The notes under the pieces were generated by a model that worked only from the letters and a program-made list of their open reading frames with translations, searched no databases and was not told the origin of the DNA. A DNA stretch of 64,000 bases from NCBI RefSeq assembly GCF_004379255.2, contig NC_056045.1, positions 12,055,593 to 12,119,592 of the forward strand, read 5' to 3'. This DNA comes from Salvia splendens. Its lineage: Eukaryota > Streptophyta > Magnoliopsida > Lamiales > Lamiaceae. Shown piece by piece: positions 1 through 12,350 of the stretch. The stretch's first letter is position 1. Each line of letters begins with the position of its first letter. Both the position numbers and the translations under genes were made by a program.

Positions 1-3000
1 AATACTGTGGAAACCATTTTGATATACTTGCCCAGTTGCAAGATGATCTCGGTGGATTTTCCATACGTTATTTACTTGTCATCATATCTCTTCATTCACC
101 AATGTGATGAACAATCTCTTGTTGAACCTTGTTGATGAATATTTTTTCGATTTCATGCCGGTAGTATAAACAAATAAATAATGAAGTAACAGTTTGGCTG
201 AATGATGTAATCCGCAGGTTGAATGAAGTATCTTGAACTCAATTGTTTTGTATGCATAAGTTTACGTAAAGCTTTAGTTAATAAGAACCAGATATCTAGT
301 TGAATGAAGTAATAACATGTTTGAATGAACTTAATTCCGGTTAATATGAAATGATAATCTGAAGTGTACTGTATGCATAAGTACTTGATTAATTGTACTT
401 ATAATGAACTAAATTACCTTTATAAATGAAGTAATAGCATGAACTAATGAACTTAAATTCTGGTTGAATGATGATTCTTGTTGTTATGGTGGTGGTGGAT
501 ATGCAGATTTTTACGATGTCGCATGGCTTATTGATGGCAACTCATTTGATGGTTCATGAATTTTTCCGAATTGTTTTTTTGGATGCCTGATATGTGTTTA
601 ACATTGATAAGGTAATTTAATCAATGTGATGAACAATTTCTTGTTGAACTTTGTTGATGAAAACTTTTTCGATTTCATGCTGGTAGTATAAACAAATCAA
701 TAATGAAGTAACAGTTTGGCTGAATGAAGTAATCCGCAGGTTGAATGAAGTACCTTGAACTCAATTGTGTTGTATGCATAAGTTTGCGTAAAGCTTTAGT
801 TAATATGAACCAAATATCTAGTTGAATGATGTAATAACATGTTTGAATGAACGTAATTCCGGTTAATATGAAATGATAATCTGCCGGTAGTATAAAAAAA
901 TCAATAATGAAGTAACAGTTTGGCTGAATGAAGTAATCCACAAGTTGAATGAAGTATCTTGAACTCAATTGTGTTGTATGCATAAGTTAATGTAAAGCTT
1001 TAGTTATTAAGAACCAAATATCTAGTTGAATGAAGTAATAACATGTTTGAATGAACTTAATCCGGTTAATATGAAATGATAATCTGAAGTGTATTGTATG
1101 CATAAGTACTTGATTAATTGTACTTATAATGAACTAAATTACCTTTATAAATGAACTAATAGCATGGACTAATGAACTTAAATTCTGGTTGAATGATGAT
1201 TCTTGTTGTTGTGGTGGTAGTGGATATGCAGATTTTTACGATGACGCATGGCTTATTGAGGGCAACTCATTTGATGGTTCATGAATTTTCCGATTTTATT
1301 TTTGGATACCTGATATGTGTTTAACATTGATAAGGTATTTTAACCAATGTGATGAACAATCTCTTGTTGAACCTTGTTGATGAATATTTTTTCGATTTCA
1401 TGTCGGTAGTATAAACAAATCAATAATGAAGTAACAGTTTGGCTGAATGATGTAATCCGCAGGTTGAATGAAGTATCTTGAACTCAATTGTTTTGTATGC
1501 ATAAGTTTACGTAAAGCTTTAGTTAATAAGAACCAGATATCTAGTTGAATGAAGTAATAACATGTTTGAATGAACTTAATTCCGGTTAATATGAAATGAT
1601 AATCTGAAGTATACTGTATGCATAAGTACTTGATTAATTGTACTTATAATGAACTAAATTACCTTTATAAATGAAGTAATAGCATGGACTAATAAACTTA
1701 AATTCTGGTTGAATGATGATTCTTGTTGTTATGGTGGTGGTGGATATGCAGATTTTTACGATGTCGCATGGCTTATTGAGGGCAACTCATTTGATGGTTC
1801 ATGAATTTTCCGATTTTATTTTTGGATACCTGATATGTGTTTAACATTGATAAGGTATTTTAACCAATGTGATGAACAATCTCTTGTTGAACCTTGTTGA
1901 TGAATATTTTTTCGATTTCATGCCGGTAGTATAAACAAATCAATAATGAAGTAACAGTTTGGCTGAATGATGTAATCCGCAGGTTGAATGAAGTATCTTG
2001 AACTCAATTGTTTTGTATGCATAAGTTTACGTAAAGCTTTAGTTAATAAGAACCAGATATCTAGTTGAATGAAGTAATAACATGTTTGAATGAACTTAAT
2101 TCCGGTTAATATGAAATGATAATCTGAAGTATACTGTATGCATAAGTACTTGATTAATTGTACTTATAATGAACTAAATTACCTTTATAAATGAAGTAAT
2201 AGCATGGACTAATAAACTTAAATTCTGGTTGAATGATGATTCTTGTTGTAATGGTGGTGGTGGATATGCAGATTTTTACGATGTCGCATGGCTTATTGAT
2301 GGCAACTCATTTGATGGTTCATGAATTTTCCGAATTTATTTTTGGATACCTGATATGTGTTTAACATTGATAAGGTAATTTAATCAATGTGATGAACAAT
2401 TTCTTGTTGAACTTTGTTGATGAAAACTTTTTCGATTTCATGCTGGTAGTATAAACAAATCAATAATGAAGTAACAGTTTGGCTGAATGAAGTAATCCGC
2501 AGGTTGAATGAAGTACCTTGAACTCAATTGTGTTGTATGCATAAGTTTGCGTAAAGCATTAGTTAATATGAACCAAATATCTAGTTGAATGATGTAATAA
2601 CATGTTTGAATGAACGTAATTCCGGTTAATATGAAATGATAATCTGAAGTGTATTGTATGCATAAGTACTTGATTAATTGTACTTATAATGAACTAAATT
2701 ACCTTTATAAATGAAGTAATAGCATGGACAAATGACTTTAAATTCTGGTTGAATGATGATTCTTGTTGTTGTGGTGGTGGTGGATACGCAGATTTTTTAC
2801 GATGACGCATGGCTTATTGAGGGCAACTCATTTGATGGTTCATGAATTTTCCGATTTTATTTTTGGATACCTGATATGTGTTTAACATTGATAAGGTATT
2901 TTAACCAATGTGATGAACAATCTCTTGTTGAACCTTGTTGATGAATATTTTTTCGATTTCATGCCGGTAGTATAAACAAATCAATAATGAAGTAACAGTT

Positions 3001-4800
3001 TGGCTGAATGATGTAATCCGCAGGTTGAATGAAGTATCTTGAACTCAATTGTTTTGTATGCATAAGTTTACGTAAAGCTTTAGTTAATTAGAACCAAATA
3101 TCTAGTTGAATGAAGTAATAACATGTTTGAATGAACTTAATTCCGGTTAATATGAAATGATAATCTGAAGTGTACTGTATGCGTAAGTACTTGATTAATT
3201 GTACTTATAATGAACTAAATTACCTTTATAAATGAAGTAATAGCATGGACTAATGAACTTAAATTCTGGTTGAATGATGATTCTTGTTGTTATGGTGGTG
3301 GTGGATATGCAGATTTTTACGATGTCGCATGGCTTATTGATGGCAACTCATTTGATGGTTCATGAATTTTCCGATTTTATTTTTGGATACCTGATATGTG
3401 TTTAACATTGATAAGGTAATTTAATCAATGTGATGTACAATCTCTTGTTGAACTTTGTTGATGAAAACTTTTTCGATTTCATGCTGGTAGTATAAACAAA
3501 TCAATAATGATGTAACAGTTTGGCTGAATGAAGTAATCCGCAGGTTGAATGAAGTACCTTGAACTCAATTGTGTTGTATGCATAAGTTTACGTAAAGCTT
3601 TAGTTAATATGAACCAGATATCTAGTTGAATGATGTAATAACATGTTTGAATGAAAGTAATTCCGGTTAATATGAAATGATTATCTGAAGTGTATTGTAT
3701 GCATAAGTACTTGATTAATTGTACTTATAATGAACTAAATTACCTTTATAAATGAAGTAATAGCATGGACGAATGACCTTAAATTCTGGTTGAATGATGA
3801 TTCTTGTTGTTGTGGTGGTGGTGGATATGCAGATTTTTACGATGTCGCATGGCATATTGAGGGCAACTCATTTTATGGTTCATGAATTTTTCCGAATTGT
3901 TTTTTTGGATGCCTGATATGTGTTTAACATTTATAAGGTATTTTAACCAATGTGATGAACAATCTCTTGTTGAACCTTGTTGATGAATATTTTTTCGATT
4001 TCATGCCGGTAGTATAAAAAAATCAATAATGAAGTAACAGTTTGGCTGAATGAAGTAATCCACAAGTTGAATGAAGTATCTTGAACTCAATTGTGTTGTA
4101 TGCATAAGTTAACGTAAAGCTTTAGTTAATAAGAACCAAATATCTAGTTGAATGAAGTAATAACATGTTTTAATGAACTTAATTCCGGTTAATAGGAAAT
4201 GATAATCTGAAGTGTATTGTATGCATAAGTACTTGATTAATTGTACTTATAATGAACTAAATTACCTTTATAAATGAAGTAATAGCATGGACTAATGAAC
4301 TTAAATTCTGGTTGAATGATGGTTCTTGTTGTTGTGGTGGTAGTGGATATGCAGATTTTTACGATGACGCATGGCTTATTGAGGGCAACTCATTTGATGG
4401 TTCATGAATTTTCCGATTATTTTTTTGGATACCTGATATGTGTTTAACATTGATAAGGTATTTTAACCAATTTGATGAACAATCTCTTGTTGAACCTTGT
4501 TGATGAATATTTTTTCGATTTCATGCCGGTAGTATAAACAAATCAATAATGAAGTAACAGTTTGGCTGAAAGAAGTAATCCGCAGATTGAATGAAGTATC
4601 TTGAACTCAATTGTGTTGTATGCATAAGTTTACGTAAAGCTTTAGTTAATAAGAACCAAATATCTAGTTGAATGAAGTAATAACATGTTTGAATGAACTT
4701 AATTCCGGTTAATATGAAATGATAATCTGAAGTGTATTGTATGCATAAGTACTTGATTAATTGTACTTATAATGAACTAAATTACCTTTATAAATGAAGT
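1..4800 (+). repeat. Satellite array, ~520-bp monomer, left block
   Basis: Tandem array read from one landmark, GATGATTCTTGTTGT, which recurs near 473, 1193, 1713, 2233, 2753, 3274, 3794 and 4315, so the period is about 520 bp. The first interval is about 720 bp because a ~200-bp part (about 679-882) is duplicated: at about 884 the text jumps from ATAATCTG back to CCGGTAGTATAAA. Each monomer has a GTT/GTG-rich stretch, a conserved block around GCATGGCTTATTGAGGGCAA, and several degenerate internal copies of TGAATGAAGTAAT, so it seems to have grown from a shorter repeat. There is no coding potential beyond short chance frames. The block enters from outside the window and is cut at 4800 by the Athila insertion. 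Confidence 0.95.
4796..4800. repeat. Left target-site duplication (GAAGT) of the Athila element
   Basis: GAAGT directly precedes the LTR (TG at 4801) and recurs at 22087-22091 directly after the other LTR's terminal CA. The satellite continues in phase across the two copies. Confidence 0.95.
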
Positions 4801-6398
4801 TGAAGGGTGCTTTCTGTGTAAGCAGTGATAGTAAGTAAGTCAAGTGTGCACAGAGAAAACTAAAGCAAGTGCTCGGTCAAGACACTATGCTCCTTAAATC
4901 CACCGAATCACCAGGTCTAGGAACTCAAGAGAACAACAGTGTTTTTGTCGTTGGACACACTCGACTCCCCTTCAAAAATAAATCCCTCAACCCGAATACT
5001 ATAAATTAGTATAGAGAAGCGGGGTCGATCCCACGAAGATGGATTCGTGAAGTAGTGCTTTTAAACTCTGGAAACAAGCGGCTGCTGCCACGCAAAAGGG
5101 TTGAGAATTTTAACTACCTCTAGACCTAGGCACGAAATGTTAATGCTAGACCTAGGACACGGAAAGGAAAATAGAATCAGACTTAAATACTGAGAGACAC
5201 ATTTTACTTCCTAGATTGAGTAAACGCCTAACTAATTAAGACTAGACAGAGAGAATAAAACGGCGGGGACCATGACTCCAAATATAGTAAGTACGGCCAA
5301 AGCTGCAAATAACAAACTTATGCTCCAACTAACAGCGACATGAAATTTCCTAACCGATTCAAGCACGCAAATGGAGAAAGAAGAGCATATATCTGGATTC
5401 GAACATAATACAAAGATTTGGATGCTGGAAACTTACCATTAACCGGAAATACATCAAATCTGCTTAAACTAGGCGAAATGAAATGAAAACACGTAAACTA
5501 GGCATGAAATTTAATCAATCTTGCTTAGATTCACGGCGGAAGCTTAATCCACTCCGGATCCAAGCGATCCGAACCCAACAACAGACAAAATCGACTCTAC
5601 AACTCCGGTTTTCACAGATCTATCCCTATCAACTCCGAATTCCAACAATCACAAACATCTCCACAACACCAGCGAACTCAACTCTCCGATTCATCAACAA
5701 ACAGACTCCGATCACCCAGATCCAACCACAACCTGCATAAATTCAGAAAACAATTGCGAAACCCATTCAAAACAAGTAAACTAACTCAAATTCCAGAAGA
5801 TCATAGCAGCAAAACCAGAAATCAACATCATCGACATAACTGAAAATAAAACTTGCATAAAAGACGGAATAAATGGTAAAAACAACCAGAGGTCCGAGCT
5901 TCGAACAGCAAAGCTCGGCGAAATCAGTAAAGTACGAAAATGGAAATTAAATTGTTTCTTCGCCCCACAGAAGGACGGTGTTGCAACCCAATCGAAAACG
6001 TGAGAAAGCTAGATGTGAACCCAAGGTACGTCAGCCTGAATCTCCCTACGAAAAGAACCCAAGTGTGTGAAAAGTTAACTAAGCTACATGCTGTTAGCGA
6101 GGCCTCCAACCGAGAAGGTCCCTCCAGCGTGCATGCTTCTCCCTTTTATAGATGCGGACGTAACCTTCTAGAGTCTTCGAAGAAATCTCTATTGTACCCT
6201 TCAACTCCGAGGTTTCCTCCGTCAAGCAATTTTTCGCACATTGTTCACTTATCCGCCAGTTTCCTCAGGCGTGTGATTACCGCCTTCCCTTCCTGGACCT
6301 GGCGGATTCCTTCCTACACACCTGGCTTAAAACAAGTGTTAGACCCTGTAAATTCACGAATTTTTCCCGTAGACCTATGCATGAAATTAGCCTTATGA
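4801..6398 (-). repeat. 3' LTR of the Athila-like element
   Basis: 1598 bp, the same length as the LTR at 20489-22086, and aligned end to end with scattered substitutions, most visible in the first 150 bases. On the plus strand it starts TGAAGGGTGC and ends CCTTATGA; the partner ends CCTTATCA, so this copy has lost the canonical terminal CA. A frame of 85 codons at 5483-5740 is also present in the other LTR, but it resembles no protein and is not called as a gene. Confidence 0.95.
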
Positions 6399-7818
6399 AA
6401 CTGCTCACACTTAAACCATGCTTGTCCTCAAGTATGAAAGACAAGAAAAAAGAAATAAGGCAAATTTCAATGCACGGTTCCCAAGAACGACTCTATAAAC
6501 AAGTCACTAACACAAAAACAGACTCCTAGACCTAGACAACTACAGATTCAGAAAAGAAAATATAAAACACACAAAGAACACAAAACACAACAAATAAGCA
6601 TGCACTAGTTTCAACGTTTAGGCAACGGTCCCCACAAGCTTAAGTTCTCTCTGATTGTCTACAGTCTTCAAATCCTCCCTCTTCCTTCGTCGACCTAAAC
6701 GGTCCGTCAGTTTGTCAAGAAGCCTATGGATTTCCTAGCGGTTAGGTTCGCTCGATCGCTTATTCCTCACCAGGGATGTTAGGACCAAAACGCTCCAAAG
6801 TTAAAGTTACACCACTGATGCGATGGGTTACGAGAGTTTCTCCTTTCTATCATCTCTTTTTTTATTTATTTATTTTTTTTCTAGGTCAGGTAATTTTTAT
6901 TCTTCTTTTTTTTCCCTTTTTTTTTCCCTGGACTTCGTCTAGCTTATACCTCCCCCCTTTTTTTCAATTTTCTCCTCCCCTGGACTTCGTCCAGCTTATA
7001 CCTCCTTTTCCTGGACTTCGTCCAGCTTATACCAACAGTTCTTGACTTCGTCCAGCTTATTCCTCCATAACCCATTTTTCCTCCTTTGTACTCTACTCCC
7101 TAAGCATCAAGTGGCTGCCCATTTTTACATGTTAGCTCAAAGTGTTTAGGCTTATAACTCACTTTTATAGTAGGGCTGCACAGCTAGGTTATCTAAAGCA
7201 TCCTCTATCGTCCTCACTTCATCCAAACCGCTTTTGGTTTATTAAGGAAAAGGGCATCAAAGTTGACGTATATTATTTCTTCAATTGCTCTTACTAAAGG
7301 AATTTTTGCCTTATTGTATCCACTAGCTCATGCAACACGCAAAAATAAAATAAAATAAAATAAAATAAACTGAAGACTCTAAGACTCTTATTTACATACT
7401 CCACCTATTCCCTCCCCCTCCCACTTCACTCAAGCTTGTCCCCAAGCTATCCTAGTGAAGGGGGGAAACAGGGAAGTATGAACAACACAAAACAGACCAT
7501 AAAATGAACAAACAACATGCTAAAAACAAAACAAACTTCTCACACTTAGACCGTACACCGGGCTAAGTGGGAGAAAGTTCAATAACTCAATCCAAACATG
7601 CAAAAACGGCACAACCCCTTCTCACACTTAGACCAAAGAATGGGCTAAGTGTGGGAAATTGAAACACATAAGTACAGAACAAGCATACTGGCACAGAAAA
7701 AACAAAAACAGAAAGCAATGAAAGATGAAAAGTAAAAGTTACTTGGGTTGGGGGGGTTCAATTCGGGGTCTGGCCCCCTCGGGAGCCAGACTTGGGCGAC
7801 ACGGCCTGTTGGGTCACC
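6399..7818 (-). other. Athila 3' non-coding region
   Basis: About 1.4 kb between the third ORF and the 3' LTR with no credible protein. It contains pyrimidine runs on the plus strand, a minisatellite (6927-7066), a short A/AAATA run near 7340, and two related ~45-bp stretches around 7536 and 7618 that share TCACACTTAGACC and GGGCTAAGTG. Long non-coding tails of this kind are usual in Athila. I find only a weak purine-rich stretch beside the LTR, so no polypurine tract is assigned. Confidence 0.7.
6927..7066 (-). repeat. Short minisatellite, GGACTTCGTCCAGCTTAT core
   Basis: Four imperfect copies of a unit with core GGACTTCGTCCAGCTTAT (starts about 6927, 6979, 7010, 7041), separated by T/C-rich spacers of variable length. 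The segment GGACTTCGTCC contains the short inverted repeat GGAC/GTCC. Confidence 0.85.
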
Positions 7819-10545
7819 TTAGCTTTCTTTCTCGCCGGCGATTCCGGCCTCTCTGTCGTCTCTACTGTCTGTAGTCTTCTTCAGGGTCACGGATTTGGGG
7901 ATTGATTTCACAGTCACGGGCTTGCTGGTAGACGGGACGGTTAGAGGTTTTGTCGGTTGGGAAAGCTTTTGAAGAGGTAAACTTCCCTGCCCCAGCGATT
8001 CCGAAGTGCTCCCAGGTCCAGGAAGCAACTCTGGTGCGTCTGGGAACTTCCTTCTAAACATTTTGCCATCGTCATCATCAGTGCGACGGCCTCCATCATC
8101 TTCTCAGTATACTTGGCTGATGTAGCCACTAGATCGGAAACACGCCCTTTAAGAGCCACGATCTCTTCCCTAACTTGCCCAACTTCCATTCGCATGTTGT
8201 GTACTTCTGTTCTTACTCCCATGACCTCCTTCCGTACTCTCTCACTTTCAGCACTGTCCTTTCCTTTGCCCCGTAGGGCCACGATCTCTTCTCTCACCAT
8301 TTTAATTTCGGATCTCATCCATCCGACTTCTTTCCTCATTTCTTCAACTTCCACGACTGATCTTCTGGCTTCATCCACATTAGCAATTTCCTTCACTCCC
8401 GCCACCTCTTGCTCCTGTTTGATCTGGGCTTTCGACTTACCAACTTCATAAAAATAGACATCCCTCCCGTGCGTGATTAGCAGCCCCTTGTTGAAGAAGT
8501 AATCCATGTTGAAAACCTCTGGGGGTAGACACATCTTCACTTCTCGGTAGGACTTGTGGATCTTCATGGTCACATTCCGCTGTAGATAAGCCCCGAGAAG
8601 ATGGCATGTGTATAGATGCCGGGAAGGGTTGGCAGTTACTTGGTGGCAGGCTTGGGCTAACCAGTAGTCCAAGTGGACACGTACACCCGTGGCCATGCAT
8701 CAGGTAAAGTATAAGTCGGGAGTCGTCAATGCGTTGTTAGTTGTGCCCATCAGATTATAGCTAATGAAGGTTTGGGCGAACCTCAGGATACTGTTCTCGA
8801 TATGGTGGGCCTTCGAAAAACTAGTTTTAAATTGACCCACCCTCGGGTGGGTCAAGAACTCCCATGCGCTCTGCGCTTTGAAACCTGGCGTGAACTTTGG
8901 TGGGCCGACCATTCTCTCGTTCCATAATCCTTCGTCATCTTCTGTACACGTCAGCAGACCCATCCGTAAGGTCCACTCACGGATGCTCATCACATGTTCT
9001 TTGGTGAAGAGCCGGAAGTTAATGGAATCGGCATCCAAGTCTGTGGTAGATTTAAACCGAAAAGTCGAGAAAAATTCCCGGGCCAAGTCTATTGGAACCT
9101 CAAGGGTGCTATGTTTTAGCAACCAGTCAAAGCCGATTGCCTCTATATACCCCCGAAATTCATCGTTGCTCAAGATCTCCTTTAGTTCCGCCGAGTCATA
9201 CATCTTCCCGGACTTAGCAACCTTCCTAAACCACTCTTCTCCGTGTATATTGCTGTGCGTTTTGGATCCGCGAACTTCCTCATCTCGTTCAGCAGCTCTT
9301 TAGTAATCCAGATTTCTTTCGGCTCAAAGTTGAGCTCCACCTCTTGTTCTTCTTCGGAGTCACTGGACCCATCAGGGCTTCCGGACTCAGCAGCGTACGG
9401 TACCTTAGCAGGTGGAGGGAGAGAGGGTTCAACGGACTTCCCCTTTGCTTTCTTGGTCGAGGAAGGAGCAATCTGTTTTCCTTTCCTCTTCCTCTCGACC
9501 GCGTGTCGGCGCTCCTCTTTGTCGCTCTCCCCATCAGTAGGTCTAGGAGAGTTTACCTGGTCAGGAGCTGCAGGCTCTAGATCTAGCGACCCTGCTTCTG
9601 TCCGCGGGACGTGTTCCTCTATTTTATCACGTAAACCTCAACGAGCTTGCCTCCTTGCTTCCCGTGCGTTAACTGGTGAATCGGTCCCATCGGGGACATC
9701 AGTCAGATCTACCATCAAAGTCATCCCGTCGCCGTCGGGTTCTTGTTCAGCATCAGCAACGAGGGCTTCTCCCTTGTCAGACATAAAAGGGGTCGCCCCC
9801 TTGAGATAAACAGGGGACTCTACCCCAACCAACTCTTGTTCAACGTGGGCTTCAATACCCACGGACTTCTCAGGGGTTTCCCCCTCTTTGACATCTTCCT
9901 CAACAGTTAGGGCTTCGGCGCCCTCAACCACTTCTGGGGTTTCCCCCGCTAATTTTCTATTAGAATTTAGGGCTTCGTCGCCCTCTGGAACATCACTACC
10001 AACAACTGGGGTTCCCCCCCTCCAAACTTTTCCAAAACAGGGGATTCCCCCTCTGTACGACTATCAGCAACAACAGAAAGATCCACACCCACAGATTCTG
10101 GTAGGGTTTCTTTCTCCACAAAATCCACGGTGGCAAACACAGGGTTCACCCCCTCAGGAACTCCAACTACTTCATCATTTAAAATAGGGGATTCCCTCTC
10201 AGCGACAGAATCTAACCTGGGTTCACTTACAGCCAATAATCCCAGCCCTGCCGCCAGATCTGCTTCTTCTTCATGCTTTTCTACGGTGGCTGTCTCCGAG
10301 ACGACAGTGTCAGGTTCTGCGACGGCTTCCGGTTGGGATGTTGAAACCCCTGAAGTTTTCGGTGGGGGTGGTATGGCAGATGTTGAAACGGACGGTATAG
10401 ATTTCCCCATCACAGCCGTGAACATGGCAAATGCCTCCATCGCCTTTTCTGGCCCCCCAAATTTTTGTAGGAGGTCAGCCATGAACGCCACTGTATTAGA
10501 ATCGGCGGGTCCTGAAGTACTTCCGGCACCCTGTTTGTTGTCCAT
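7819..10545 (-). pseudogene. Third ORF of the Athila-like element (ATHILA ORF1-type protein), broken
   Basis: Begins at the ATG complementary to 10543-10545. The N-terminal third is acidic and repetitive (Glu/Val/Gly-rich units ending in SP or TP). It is followed by a basic, nuclear-signal-like stretch (RKRKGK, near 9480), then a globular part at 8700-9203 resembling the ATHILA ORF1 family (Phe/Trp-rich, with WEFLTHPRVGQF). The C-terminal part is a long heptad coiled coil (about 8060-8400; EVxxMRxEVxxVREEIVAL pattern). Lesions: frame changes near 9990, 9230 and 8050, and in-frame stops near 9660 and 8700. In Athila this position is often called env-like, but I see no signal peptide or membrane span, so I do not call an envelope. 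Its function in the family is unsettled. Confidence 0.8.
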
Positions 10546-11138
10546 GAAGAATGCTGCAAAATTTTCACAGAAACTCGGACGGAATTTTCTCGATTAGGGT
10601 TAGAGAAAGAAAACCTAAAGAGAAATTTTGGGGATTTTCGAATGTAGAGAGAGAGTGAGTAATGAAAAATAAAAAGCAGCACACGGTTATTAGCTGATGG
10701 GTATGGACGAGGACGGTTTTGCAGGTATGACGCTAGCAACCGTACGTCTCCTCATAAAGGTGCCCCTTTAGTTTTTTTTTTTTGAAATCCGAACCGGTGC
10801 CAATTCTCTCCAATGTTTTGCTCCTCAACTCCCTGCCCCAGTAGATACTCTCTGCAGAACTACACAAAAAAAGAATCAAACTAGAAAAATGCAACGCCAG
10901 ACCCCCCAGGTCTAGGATATGACAATATCAAAAACATTCCCAAGGAGTCTGGTATTTCGAAAATATTTTTGGAAGATTATTTTTTTCTGATTTGTTTGGG
11001 TTTTCTTGATTTAAGGAAAACAATTAAATATTTACAAATTGTGTTCAAGTGTTCTCACGATTCCTAGGTCAGGTCATGGTAAAACTTCTTGGATACTGGA
11101 CCTGGGAAGTCCTTAAGAACACTCTCTTCCTAGACCGA
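10546..11138 (-). other. Athila spacer between integrase and third ORF
   Basis: About 590 bp with no supported protein. On the minus strand the part next to the third ORF would be its upstream leader, and some Athila relatives express this ORF from a spliced RNA. I cannot assign splice sites with confidence. Short A-runs occur around 10865 and 11000. Confidence 0.5.
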
Positions 11139-12350
11139 TCAGGCGATATCAGGGAGTGCACGTAGTGGCATTTCGTCCACTACAGACAGCTCCGAGTTAT
11201 CCATAAATACCTTCACACGATGACCGTTGACAAGAAAAGGAGTTGAGTTTGAAGCACTTCCCTGGATCTCTACTGCTCTATTTGCACGAAGACTCACAAT
11301 AGTGTATGGTCCAGTCCATTTGGACTTCAGCTTACCAGGCATTAACTTGAGCCGGGATTGGAACAGGAGAACTTTCTGCCCAACTTGCAGTTCCTTGGTC
11401 CGGAGATTCTTATCATGCCAAAGCTTGGTCTTTTCTTTGTACCACATCGCTGATTCGTAAGACTCAAGCCTCAATTCTTCCAACTCCTGGAGCTGCAGTT
11501 TCCTCTCTCCCTCACAGGCTTGAGGATTCATATTAATCTCCTTGACTGCCCAGTAGGCCCTATGCTCAATTCACACCGGCAAGTGATACATCTTGCCGAA
11601 TACTAACCTGTAAGGAGACATTCCAATGGGCGTTTTATATGCTGTTTTGTATGCCCATAGTGCGTCATCAAGTCTCTTACTCCAGTCCTTCCTTGACGGA
11701 TTAACCGTCTTTTCCAGAATCGCTTTGATTTCCCTGTTTGATATTTTAGCTTGCCCATTTGATTGAGGATGATATGGTGTGGAAAGGCGATGGTGAACTC
11801 CGTACTTTCTCATTAGAGCTTCAATAATCCGGTTACGGAAATGCGTCCCATTATCAGATATTATAGCTCTGGGCACTCCGTACCTGTTAAAGATGTTAGC
11901 TCTAAGAAATTTCGCTACCTCTTTAGCTTCACACGATGTGGTCGCCTTGGCCTCTATCCACTTTGAAACATAATCAACTGCCACAAGTATGTATGCGTTC
12001 CCGTATGAAGACGGAAATGGACCCATGAAATCCATTCCCCAGACATCGAAAATCTAACACACAATCACTGGAACTTGTGGCATTTCGTCCCACCTGGAGA
12101 TTTCCCCTGTCTGTTGACACCTCTCATAGTTCTGGCAAAACTTGAAAGCATCCTTATGCAATGTAGGCCAGTAAAAACCACTATCTAACAACTTCCTTGC
12201 ATTCTTCCTAGGTCCAAAGTGACCTCCACAAGCTAGGGCATGGCAATGGTTCAGCACATCCCTTTGTTCCCATTCTGGTATGCATCTTCTAATCACTTGG
12301 CCAGCTCCCATTTTCCACAAATACGGGTCGTCCCAGAAATATTACTTGGC
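11139..12350 (-). pseudogene. Athila integrase, catalytically dead
   Basis: Read right to left. An N-terminal zinc-binding region lies at about 12054-12320 (His pair in NHCHALACGGHFG). A DDE core at 11571-12035 has the first Asp in MDFMGPF and the second in ISDNGTHF, but the expected Glu of the NGQAE motif is Lys (NGQAK, codon at 11745-11747). The Athila-type C-terminal domain with LKSKWTGPY lies at 11139-11531. The cysteine pair of the zinc finger is damaged (FCQNYERCQ where two spaced Cys are normal: the first is displaced or replaced by Tyr). Stops split the three pieces near 12050 and 11550. Strand transfer would be impossible with Glu replaced by Lys. Confidence 0.9.

Noticed and set aside
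5483..5740. 85-codon frame in both Athila LTRs (also 21171-21428)
   Set aside because: Its conservation is fully explained by LTR identity; composition is Gln/Thr/Pro-biased with no domain.
6610..6630. Second primer-site-like sequence (GGCAACGGTCCCCAC) near the Athila 3' LTR
   Set aside because: It resembles the tRNA-Asp site but lies in the 3' non-coding region about 210 bases from the LTR, where it could not prime minus-strand synthesis.
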